From positions 1-6,849 of the forward strand of contig CAYURR010000159.1 in NCBI GenBank assembly GCA_964446745.1: a stretch of 6,849 nucleotides of DNA, given 5' to 3'. Source of the stretch: CAYURR01 sp964446745 (GTDB lineage: Bacteria > Bacillota > Clostridia > Lachnospirales > WQUN01). Below the pieces are notes generated by a model. It had not been told where the DNA came from and ran no database searches. It worked only from the letters and a program-made list of their open reading frames with translations. The translations under genes were made by a program, and so were the position numbers. Positions 1 to 5,418 of the stretch are shown one piece after another; the first letter of the stretch is position 1, and each line of letters starts with the position of its first letter.

Positions 1-80
1 GACATGATTGGGGAACTTACGAGGTTCGCTTAAGCGATATTGACGGAAACGAGATAGTGATAGCTGAGTTTTCGTGTTAG
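1..80 (+). CDS. C-terminal end of an unidentified protein (partial)
   Basis: The frame beginning at base 3 is open from the window edge to a TAG at 78-80 and gives 25 residues; the other two forward frames stop within the first 33 bases. The peptide has ordinary protein composition, including the stretches WGTYEVRLSD and GNEIVIAEFSC, with an alternating polar/hydrophobic pattern suggesting a terminal beta strand. The family cannot be recognised from so short a piece. A low-GC hairpin with a T-run begins directly after the stop, which is consistent with a real gene end. The start and most of the gene lie outside the window. Confidence 0.5.
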   Translation, partial: HDWGTYEVRLSDIDGNEIVIAEFSC

Positions 81-109
81 CTTTCTTGACTCACAAGCAT
101 AAAGTTTTT
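81..109 (+). terminator. Possible weak intrinsic terminator after the first partial gene
   Basis: CTTTCTTG (81-88), loop ACTCA (89-93), then CAAG (94-97) and AAAG (101-104) separated by a CAT bulge, followed by five T (105-109). It starts one base after the stop codon at 78-80. The stem is AT-rich and bulged, so termination would be weak. The rest of the gap to 285 is AT-rich and shows no convincing promoter or gene. Confidence 0.35.
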
Positions 110-285
110 CACTAGCTATCAAATAAAAAACTTGGCAGCTCTTTCATATGGATCTAATGTGATTACGTTACTTATCTATTATTTCTTTATCAATATTTTG
201 AACATCATTATTTGATGATTTAACTAACAATAGCCCATGTTCAAACATATACTGTAATAAACATAGTAAAGAGGCGAATCACATT

Positions 286-882
286 ATGAACGCTAATAAC
301 ACCGCGCATGTTCGTGTATTACATGCAGTGCCTGACGCTCCCAATGTTGATGTATACTCAGATGGAGCCTTACTGGTAAGAAATATTGCATTTGGAGACA
401 TCACCGGCTATCTACCAATTGCACAAGGAACATATGAAATAGCAATTTATCCAACAGGTACTATGACAACTCCCGTTGTCAATCAACTCCTAACTGTAAA
501 TGACAATCAAAATCTTACCATCGCAGCTATCGGAATGCTAAATACAATAAGCGGGTTGAAGATCACGGATTCCAATCAACCTATGCAAGGCAACAATGCA
601 ATGGTTCGTTTCATCCACCTGTCTCCAAATGCACCTGCTGTAGACATTACACTGCCGGATGGCACTATCGTGTTTAAAAACATTTCCTATATGCAAGGAA
701 CAAATTACGCTGCAGTGCCCCCATCCACATATACATTACAGGTCAAGCCTACAAATACATCAACTGTGGTACTGACTGTTCCTAATGTGGCGGTAGAGGC
801 AAATAAATATTACACTATTTATGCATTAGGTCTTGTAGGTAAAAACCCCGAGCTTCAAGCTTTGGCTGTAATGGACTATTAA
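286..882 (+). CDS. DUF4397 domain protein with two repeats
   Basis: A 198-residue protein built from two copies of a DUF4397-type beta-rich module. The first runs from about residue 7 (VRVLHAVPDAPNVDVYSDG) and the second from about residue 106 (VRFIHLSPNAPAVDITLPDG). Each has the characteristic H-x-(V/S)-P-(D/N)-A-P-x-V-D signature, a G-T-Y or S-T-Y strand about 30 residues later, and a closing hydrophobic strand (LTIAAIGM; YYTIYALGL). DUF4397 proteins are often secreted or surface-associated, but their function is unknown. This one has no N-terminal signal peptide, membrane segment or anchor, so export is not evident. The ATG at 286 is supported by AAAGAGG at 268-274, with a rather long spacing of 11 bases. 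The gene stands alone: no clear promoter is visible upstream, and the downstream acetyltransferase has its own regulated leader. Family assignment is confident; role is not. Confidence 0.85.
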   Translation: MNANNTAHVRVLHAVPDAPNVDVYSDGALLVRNIAFGDITGYLPIAQGTYEIAIYPTGTMTTPVVNQLLTVNDNQNLTIAAIGMLNTISGLKITDSNQPMQGNNAMVRFIHLSPNAPAVDITLPDGTIVFKNISYMQGTNYAAVPPSTYTLQVKPTNTSTVVLTVPNVAVEANKYYTIYALGLVGKNPELQALAVMDY

Positions 883-939
883 AATTTTGTTTGCTTGATA
901 CACCAGAACAGGCTTATGCCTTTATTAAGGGGTGCACCA

Positions 940-951
940 ATGTTTCGTTAA
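940..951 (+). CDS. Candidate three-codon leader ORF (MFR)
   Basis: ATG TTT CGT TAA is preceded by AAGGGGTG (927-934), a good Shine-Dalgarno match five bases upstream of the ATG. The stop codon overlaps the first bases of attenuator arm 1 (949-957), so a ribosome held on this ORF would cover arm 1. That is the position expected of an arrest-sensing leader peptide. The ORF is so short that it could occur by chance; the SD and its placement are the only support. Confidence 0.35.
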   Translation: MFR

Positions 952-1051
952 TCCAACTTGACAACATTTATTTTAAGCAAAGCCCATAAACCATAGGGCT
1001 TGTTTGCGTTGGATTGGATTAGCGATTGTTTTCGCCAGCATCGGGTGTACC

Positions 1052-1099
1052 ATGCCCTTTATTGTGTATTGGTCTGCTTTAATCCTTTTCCAACTGTGA
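1052..1099 (+). CDS. Candidate 15-residue leader peptide overlapping the terminator
   Basis: The ORF encodes MPFIVYWSALILFQL and lies between the antiterminator arm (1008-1021) and the terminator. Its TGA at 1097-1099 falls at the junction of the terminator loop and 3' arm. GGTG at 1044-1047 is a partial SD in a workable register. A ribosome reaching the end would cover the terminator stem, so translation here could itself affect termination. It is in a different frame from the acetyltransferase. Support is positional only. Confidence 0.25.
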   Translation: MPFIVYWSALILFQL

Positions 1100-1112
1100 A
1101 AAGGATTTTTTT
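1081..1112 (+). terminator. Intrinsic terminator in the acetyltransferase leader
   Basis: AATCCTTTTC (1081-1090) and GAAAAGGATT (1098-1107) form a perfect 10-bp stem with the 7-base loop CAACTGT. The stem runs directly into a T-run (T at 1106-1112). It lies only 3 bases before the AGGAGG of the downstream gene, so it is an attenuator, not the end of an upstream gene. The 5' arm and loop are also complementary to 1008-1021. Confidence 0.85.
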
Positions 1113-1128
1113 ATTAGGAGGAATTTTA

Positions 1129-1701
1129 ATGAATATAGACTATCGACAACTGCTTGCGTCCGAATGCGAGCGTATTAGTGAAATAGACGCTTCAACATTT
1201 GTTAAAAGGGCTTGGCGAAAAGTAAACGGCGTTAAGCAATGGGTTGAAATTAACTGGCAAGATGAGGACTTTCCAGAGGGTTATGATAATCATTTAGCAG
1301 CTTTGAAGGAAACCTTTGAAAAGAACGGTTTTGCTATCGGTGCATTTGATGGTGAGCGGCTAATCGGTTTTTGTAGCGTAAATCTTGATGAGTTTGGAAA
1401 ACACCATAAATATGTTTTATTAGACCAAATATTCATCTCGAAAGAGTATAAAAGAAAAGGAATCGGAAGAAAACTTTTCTATATGTCAGCCAATAAAGCA
1501 AGAAAGTATGGTGCTGACAAGTTCTATATCTGTGCCGGCTCTTCAGAAGATACGTTAGCGTTCTATGTTTCGTTAGGGTGTAAGGATGCAGAGGAAATAA
1601 ACCAAGAACTATATGAAAAAGACCCTAACGACGTACAACTCGAATATGATTTATCAAACACGCTAAATTGTACCCTCACGGACGCTGATGCGGTTATATA
1701 A
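1129..1701 (+). CDS. GNAT-family N-acetyltransferase
   Basis: A 190-residue GCN5-related acetyltransferase, expected to move an acetyl group from acetyl-CoA to an amine of a small molecule or protein in the cytoplasm. The fold is readable: the substrate-side N-terminal half is followed by the beta strand GERLIGFCSVNLDEFG (75-90), then LLDQIFISKEYKRKGIG (97-113). In the latter, KRKGIG is the pyrophosphate-binding loop of motif A. The helix GRKLFYMSANKARKYGA follows, then motif B with LAFYVSLGC (143-151). Frame 1000-1701 is open from a TTG, but the start is placed at ATG 1129 because a perfect AGGAGG (1116-1121) lies 7 bases upstream and the terminator precedes it. The substrate is unknown. The attenuator suggests induction by something that slows ribosomes, which would fit antibiotic modification, but that is inference. 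The gene is AT-rich compared with the ABC genes that follow, a possible sign of separate origin. Confidence 0.88.
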   Translation: MNIDYRQLLASECERISEIDASTFVKRAWRKVNGVKQWVEINWQDEDFPEGYDNHLAALKETFEKNGFAIGAFDGERLIGFCSVNLDEFGKHHKYVLLDQIFISKEYKRKGIGRKLFYMSANKARKYGADKFYICAGSSEDTLAFYVSLGCKDAEEINQELYEKDPNDVQLEYDLSNTLNCTLTDADAVI

Positions 1702-1733
1702 AGTACAAAAACTAACTTCTTCTAAACCCACCA

Positions 1734-1762
1734 TTGCAATAATTCCAAGAAACTGTTATAAC
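1734..1762 (+). promoter_or_regulatory. Promoter of the ABC importer operon
   Basis: TTGCAA (1734-1739), a 17-base spacer and TATAAC (1757-1762), preceded by TG at 1754-1755 to give an extended -10. This is a good fit to the housekeeping sigma factor. The predicted start is near 1769, about 40 bases before the ATG at 1809, with AGGAGG at 1795-1800. The -35 lies inside the 8-bp palindrome ATTGCAAT (1733-1740). Confidence 0.6.
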
Positions 1763-1779
1763 ATTAAATGTTTTGCAAA
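1754..1779 (+). promoter_or_regulatory. Cluster of palindromes over the -10 and start site, possible operator
   Basis: Three adjoining palindromes: TGTTATAACA (1754-1763, perfect, over the -10), ACATT-A-AATGT (1761-1771) and TTTGCAAA (1772-1779). The last shares TTGCAA with the -35 palindrome ATTGCAAT 39 bases upstream. Binding here would block RNA polymerase. CUT2 importer operons are often controlled by LacI-type repressors, and the central GC of the TTGCAA sites is compatible with that, but no regulator gene is in the window. AT-rich DNA makes short palindromes common, so this is tentative. Confidence 0.35.
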
Positions 1780-1808
1780 CTTATATTTATAAACAGGAGG
1801 CAATGTAA

Positions 1809-2843
1809 ATGAGAAACAAGCTCGCATTATTCATGGCGGCTCTTTTGATGTCTGTTGTGTTCCTTGGCGGTTGCAGTTCTGCCGGCACAACTCAACCGGC
1901 AGCTACGGAAAAGCCCGCTGAGGCTACAGAAGCAACAGACACCGCAGAAACAACCGAGACAACAGAGGCCAGCACACAGTCCAGCCCGTACAAGGTCGGT
2001 ATCTTGGCACCGGCTGTAACACATGGTTGGGTAGCGGCGGTTGCGTATAACGCAGAGGCACGTTGCAAAGAGCTGGGCTCTGAGGTTGAGTACAAGCTCT
2101 ACACCAGTAACGATGCAGCTGAGATGACATCTCAGCTCGACGATCTGAAGACCTGGGGCGCACAGGCTATCGTAGCATTCCCACAGTGGACAGGTATGGA
2201 AACACCTATCCAAAACGCTATCGACGCCGGTATCACGGTTGTAAACTTCGATATCGCGATCAATGCTAACGGCGTATATCGTGTATCGGGCGACAACGAG
2301 GACATGGGCATCCAGGGCGCCAAGTACATCGTAGACAAGATCGGTAACACAGGTAAGGTCGTTATGCTCAACGTACCCACGGCCGGTTCTGTTTCGGAGC
2401 TGCGTGAAAAGGGCTTCGTCGATACGATTAAAGAGATCGCACCGGAGATGGAGATCGTAACCTACGCAACGAAGTTCACACGTGAGGACGGTCTTAAGGA
2501 TTTCGCTGATATCCTCACAGCCAACAAGCAGATCGACGCGGTTTATTCGATGGATGACGAGACCTCGATCGGTGTACTGCAGGCGATCAAGGAAGCCGGA
2601 CGTACAGACATCAAGGTCGTAACAGGCGGCGGCGGATGCCAGGAATACTTCAAGATGATGCCGGAGTACTCGGATATCTGGGTACAGTCCGCACTCTATA
2701 GCCCCGCAATGGTTAAGGATGCCGTAGATATGGCTCTGACCATTCTTAAGGGTGCAACACCTGAGCCGCTCAAGATCATCCCGACCAAGCTCGTAGACAG
2801 AGACAATTACACGGAATATTTGGACGAGAACTCACCCTATTAA
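1809..2843 (+). CDS. Sugar-type ABC importer, solute-binding lipoprotein
   Basis: A 344-residue extracellular receptor that should bind a small solute, probably a sugar or sugar-like compound, and deliver it to the permease encoded downstream. Residues 1-22 are a lipoprotein signal: MRNK, a hydrophobic core, then the lipobox LGGC with Cys22 as the lipidated residue. Residues about 27-59 are a Thr/Glu/Ala-rich spacer between membrane and domain. From residue 61 (YKVGILAP) the protein is a periplasmic-binding-protein type I fold of the Peripla_BP_4 class. Typical segments are AQAIVAFPQW, GITVVNFD, GNTGKVVMLN, IDAVYSMDDETSIGVLQAIKEAG and IKVVTGGGG. Start ATG 1809 has AGGAGG (1795-1800) 8 bases upstream. 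It is first in a three-gene operon, 38 bp before the ATPase. The ligand cannot be read from the sequence. Confidence 0.92.
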   Translation: MRNKLALFMAALLMSVVFLGGCSSAGTTQPAATEKPAEATEATDTAETTETTEASTQSSPYKVGILAPAVTHGWVAAVAYNAEARCKELGSEVEYKLYTSNDAAEMTSQLDDLKTWGAQAIVAFPQWTGMETPIQNAIDAGITVVNFDIAINANGVYRVSGDNEDMGIQGAKYIVDKIGNTGKVVMLNVPTAGSVSELREKGFVDTIKEIAPEMEIVTYATKFTREDGLKDFADILTANKQIDAVYSMDDETSIGVLQAIKEAGRTDIKVVTGGGGCQEYFKMMPEYSDIWVQSALYSPAMVKDAVDMALTILKGATPEPLKIIPTKLVDRDNYTEYLDENSPY

Positions 2844-2881
2844 TAACAAATAAATTCTATTCGGATAAGGCGGTCTGATGT

Positions 2882-4393
2882 ATGCTTCATATGCGCAATA
2901 TCCATAAATCCTTCGGTTCAAACTCGGTGCTGCGGTCTGTGGATTTCACGCTTCAAGGCGGTGAGATCTGCGCGCTGCTCGGGGAGAATGGAGCCGGTAA
3001 ATCCACACTCATGAATATACTCGGCGGTGTTTATGCATTCGATCAGGGCGAGATCCTGATTAATGGCAGAGCTGTGTCCTTTCACAGCCCTGCTGATGCA
3101 CAAAAAGCCGGTATAGCGTTCATTCACCAGGAGCTTAACCTCGTGAATGACTTGGCTATCTACGAGAACCTATTCTTGGGCAGGGAATTATCGAGTAACG
3201 GATTTTTGGATATCGCGCGCATGTGTAAGGAGACATCGACCGCCTTTGACCGTATCGGGATAAAAATCGATCCGAAAACGATTGTAGGAAAGCTCGACGC
3301 ATCATATAAACAGATTGTAGAGATCGTGCGCGCACTGATGATGAACGCGTCGATCATAATCATGGACGAACCTACGACCTCCTTGACGGACACCGAGATC
3401 AACAGGGTGTTCGAGATGATGGATACATTGCGCAAGCAAGGTGTCGGGATCATATTCATCTCGCATAAGCTGCGTGAGGTTTTACAGATATGCGATAGAT
3501 ATACGGTTCTGCGTGACGGATCATTGGTAGCGCAGGGTAATGTAAAAGAAGTAACGACGGACATGCTCGCGGCGTATATGGTTGGCCACGAGCTTGTAAC
3601 TGGACAGAAACAAAATGCAAACAGTAAAACAGACATCGGTAATGTAGTATTACGCTGCGACAAGCTCACAAAACCGGGTTTGTTTAGGGATATTACATTT
3701 GAACTATATAAAGGTGAGATACTGGGCTTCACAGGCTTGCTCGGCGACGGGCGCAGCGAATTATTTCAGACGATATTCGGCAGTAACGGATCTTATTCAG
3801 GTACGATAACAATATCGGGTAAACCGATTCATATTACAAGTACGCAAATGGCTGTACGCGCCGGCATTGGTTATGTCCCGGGCAATAGAAAAGAAAACGG
3901 GATCATACGCGACATGAGCGTACTGGAGAACGGCTCAATAGTGACGCTCGATAGGGTATCACGATGGGGATTTATAGACAGGAATAAACAGCGAGAGATA
4001 TTTAACACGCATGTTAAGGCATTAAATATAAAGCTATCGAAGGTAGAGGACTTGATCGGGAGCCTTTCGGGTGGCAATCAGCAGAAGGTCGTGATCTCAA
4101 AATGGCTTTCTGCGCATCCCAATGTGTTGATACTGGATAATCCGACGCAGGGTGTGGATGTCGGTGCAAAGGAAGAGATTTACAGGTCTATCACGGAGCT
4201 ATCTAAGAGTGGGGTTTCGATCATCGTATTGTCGAACGAGGCGCAGGAGATTATGCGTCTGTGTAACAGGGCGATAGTGATGTATCACGGTGCGATACAG
4301 GCCGAACTTAGAGATGATCAGATAACAGAGCAGAATATCATGAGGTATGCGACAGGGGGAGAAGAGACTTGCCACAGGGGGGAGGTAATATAA
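2882..4393 (+). CDS. Sugar-type (CUT2) ABC importer, double-domain ATPase
   Basis: A 503-residue cytoplasmic protein with two nucleotide-binding domains, the usual length and layout of RbsA/MglA-type ATPases that drive CUT2 sugar importers. Domain 1 has Walker A GENGAGKST (34-42), Q-loop HQE (82-84), Walker B IIIMDEP with Asp162/Glu163, and switch His in FISHKL. Its signature is unusual, LDASYKQ (138-144) instead of LSxGxxQ. Domain 2 has a lysine-less Walker A GLLGDGRSE (285-293), normal for this family, and an intact signature LSGGNQQ (395-401). Its Walker B is LILDNP, with Asn420 replacing the catalytic Glu, and it has SNE where the switch His would be. Thus one composite ATP site is consensus and the other degenerate. 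The start ATG 2882 has AGGCGG (2868-2873) 8 bases upstream; ATG 2891 is an alternative that would remove three residues. The stop TAA shares its last base with the permease ATG, implying translational coupling. Confidence 0.93.
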   Translation: MLHMRNIHKSFGSNSVLRSVDFTLQGGEICALLGENGAGKSTLMNILGGVYAFDQGEILINGRAVSFHSPADAQKAGIAFIHQELNLVNDLAIYENLFLGRELSSNGFLDIARMCKETSTAFDRIGIKIDPKTIVGKLDASYKQIVEIVRALMMNASIIIMDEPTTSLTDTEINRVFEMMDTLRKQGVGIIFISHKLREVLQICDRYTVLRDGSLVAQGNVKEVTTDMLAAYMVGHELVTGQKQNANSKTDIGNVVLRCDKLTKPGLFRDITFELYKGEILGFTGLLGDGRSELFQTIFGSNGSYSGTITISGKPIHITSTQMAVRAGIGYVPGNRKENGIIRDMSVLENGSIVTLDRVSRWGFIDRNKQREIFNTHVKALNIKLSKVEDLIGSLSGGNQQKVVISKWLSAHPNVLILDNPTQGVDVGAKEEIYRSITELSKSGVSIIVLSNEAQEIMRLCNRAIVMYHGAIQAELRDDQITEQNIMRYATGGEETCHRGEVI

Positions 4394-5418
4394 TGCGGGA
4401 TAATAAATACTTGACCGGGGCACGGCGGATATGGGTAGAGAACCCGTTATACAGTACGCTGTTCGCGCTGATAATATTAGTCATTCTGCAGACCGCCGCA
4501 CTGGGCTTCGATTACCCGACATTCGGCGCATGGTTCATGGCCTGGACTGGGAACTGGTTAAACATCCTGCGCAACAACGCGGGTGTGGGTATCATCGCTA
4601 TCGGTATGACATTTGTAATCATATCGGGAGGTATAGACCTCGCGGTAGGCTCTACACTCGTCGCGGTCGGTGCCGTGCTCATGGTCTTAATCGATACAGG
4701 TAACAAGGGGCTATTACAGGGCATCGGTATCACGGGTGTGCCCGCCTATATAATCGCGGTGGTTGTAAGCATCGCAATTGGAACGCTACTCGGTCAGGTA
4801 ACCGGATTGTTCATCACGAAGGGTCGCATACCACCATTCATCGTAACGCTCGGTACTATGAAGATTTTGCGTAGCGTGACACAGCATTTCATGCAGGGCT
4901 ACACCCCCGTTGTTCCCAAGTCCTTTGTAAATATCGCGAATGTCTCGATCGGTGGGCTGATGTTTATGCCGATACTGTATTGGCTGATAATCGCGGCGGG
5001 ATTATATATTGTTTCTAAGCGTACGGTATTCGGCCGTCATGTATTTGCGATCGGTTCAAATGAGCGCACAACGCGGCTGTCCGGTATCAATGTGGATAAG
5101 GTCAAGCATCGCGTCTACGCGCTTATGGGAGCATTGGCTGCGGTCTCCGCTATCGTCCAGGTATCGCGTATCGGTTCGATGGACTACGCAAACGCGGGCT
5201 CCGGTTACGAGCTCGATGCGATAGCGGCGGTAATTGTAGGCGGTACAAACATGTCGGGCGGCAGGGGCTCCGTGATTGGTACGATCCTTGGCATGCTCAT
5301 CATCGCGGTTATGAACAACTTCCTGAACCTGATGGGTGTACCGCCGTTTCTGCGTGAGGCATTTAAGGGTGCGATCGTTATCGCGGCTGTTCTTTTGCAG
5401 CGGAAGAAGATTGACTGA
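4393..5418 (+). CDS. Sugar-type (CUT2) ABC importer, membrane permease
   Basis: A 341-residue integral membrane protein of the BPD_transp_2 family (RbsC/MglC-like) that forms the transport channel, probably as a homodimer since only one permease gene is present. Hydrophobic segments include about 21-38, 64-100 (with the conserved ISGGIDLAVGS, 77-87) and several later helices. The cytoplasmic stretch SKRTVFGRHVFAIGSNERTTRLSGI is the region expected to contact the ATPase. The family motif GGTNMSGGRGS (283-293) lies near the C-terminal helices. The frame is open from a TTG at 4369, but ATG 4393 is chosen because GGAGG (4381-4385) lies 7 bases upstream and the ATG overlaps the ATPase stop by one base (TAATG). 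The short basic tail (QRKKID) ends at TGA 5418. The last 41 bases overlap the end of the opposite-strand MFS gene. The substrate is unknown. Confidence 0.93.
   Translation: MRDNKYLTGARRIWVENPLYSTLFALIILVILQTAALGFDYPTFGAWFMAWTGNWLNILRNNAGVGIIAIGMTFVIISGGIDLAVGSTLVAVGAVLMVLIDTGNKGLLQGIGITGVPAYIIAVVVSIAIGTLLGQVTGLFITKGRIPPFIVTLGTMKILRSVTQHFMQGYTPVVPKSFVNIANVSIGGLMFMPILYWLIIAAGLYIVSKRTVFGRHVFAIGSNERTTRLSGINVDKVKHRVYALMGALAAVSAIVQVSRIGSMDYANAGSGYELDAIAAVIVGGTNMSGGRGSVIGTILGMLIIAVMNNFLNLMGVPPFLREAFKGAIVIAAVLLQRKKID

Larger units (their letters stand above)
927..1121 (+). promoter_or_regulatory. Putative ribosome-mediated transcription attenuator upstream of the acetyltransferase
   Basis: Four segments can pair in two mutually exclusive ways. 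Arm 1 is TAATCCAAC (949-957), arm 2 is GTTGGATTGGATTA (1008-1021), arm 3 is TAATCCTTTTCCAAC (1080-1094) and arm 4 is GAAAAGGATT (1098-1107). Arms 3 and 4 form a perfect terminator. Arms 2 and 3 form an antiterminator: GTTGG/CCAAC plus GGATTA/TAATCC, with GC/GC beyond a two-base bulge. Arm 1 repeats the TAATCC and CAAC of arm 3 and pairs with arm 2 (8 bp, 950-957 with 1008-1015), around an internal hairpin GCAAAGCCC (977-985)/GGGCTTGTTTGC (996-1007). Two small ORFs with SD-like sequences lie in the leader, the first ending on arm 1. A ribosome stalled there would block arm 1, free arm 2 and permit read-through. The layout is seen in the sequence; the mechanism is inferred. No convincing promoter was found, so transcription may start just after, or read through from, the DUF4397 gene. 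Confidence 0.65.

Noticed and set aside
59..120. Inverted repeat GATAGCT (59-65) and AGCTATC (114-120)
   Set aside because: Only 7 bp, about 50 bases apart, and one half lies in coding sequence; probably chance.
246..253. CATATACT as a sporulation-sigma (SigE/SigK-like) -10 for the DUF4397 gene
   Set aside because: It resembles such a -10, but no matching -35 was found at the right distance and AT-rich DNA gives such matches often.
910..926. AGGC-TTAT-GCCT hairpin followed by TTTATT as terminator of the DUF4397 gene
   Set aside because: The stem is only 4 bp and the T-run is interrupted; too weak to annotate.
958..963. Perfect TTGACA as a -35 for the acetyltransferase
   Set aside because: No acceptable -10 lies 16-18 bases downstream (980-987 reads AAGCCCAT); CATAAA at 985-990 is too far at 21 bases. 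The site falls between attenuator arm 1 and the internal hairpin.
1000..1128. N-terminal extension of the acetyltransferase from a TTG at 1000
   Set aside because: The frame is open but crosses the antiterminator arm and terminator; ATG 1129 has a perfect AGGAGG and ordinary GNAT proteins start there.
1803..1808. ATG-TAA minimal ORF immediately before the lipoprotein ATG
   Set aside because: It sits only 2 bases after AGGAGG, too close for initiation; the ATG at 1809 is correctly spaced.
3160..3732. 190-codon reverse-strand ORF inside the ATPase gene
   Set aside because: It lies wholly within a well-supported ATPase and its translation resembles no protein family; it is a shadow ORF.
4369..4392. 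TTG start eight codons upstream for the permease
   Set aside because: The extension would be translated through the Shine-Dalgarno sequence of the ATG at 4393, which has better spacing and a coupling overlap with the ATPase stop.
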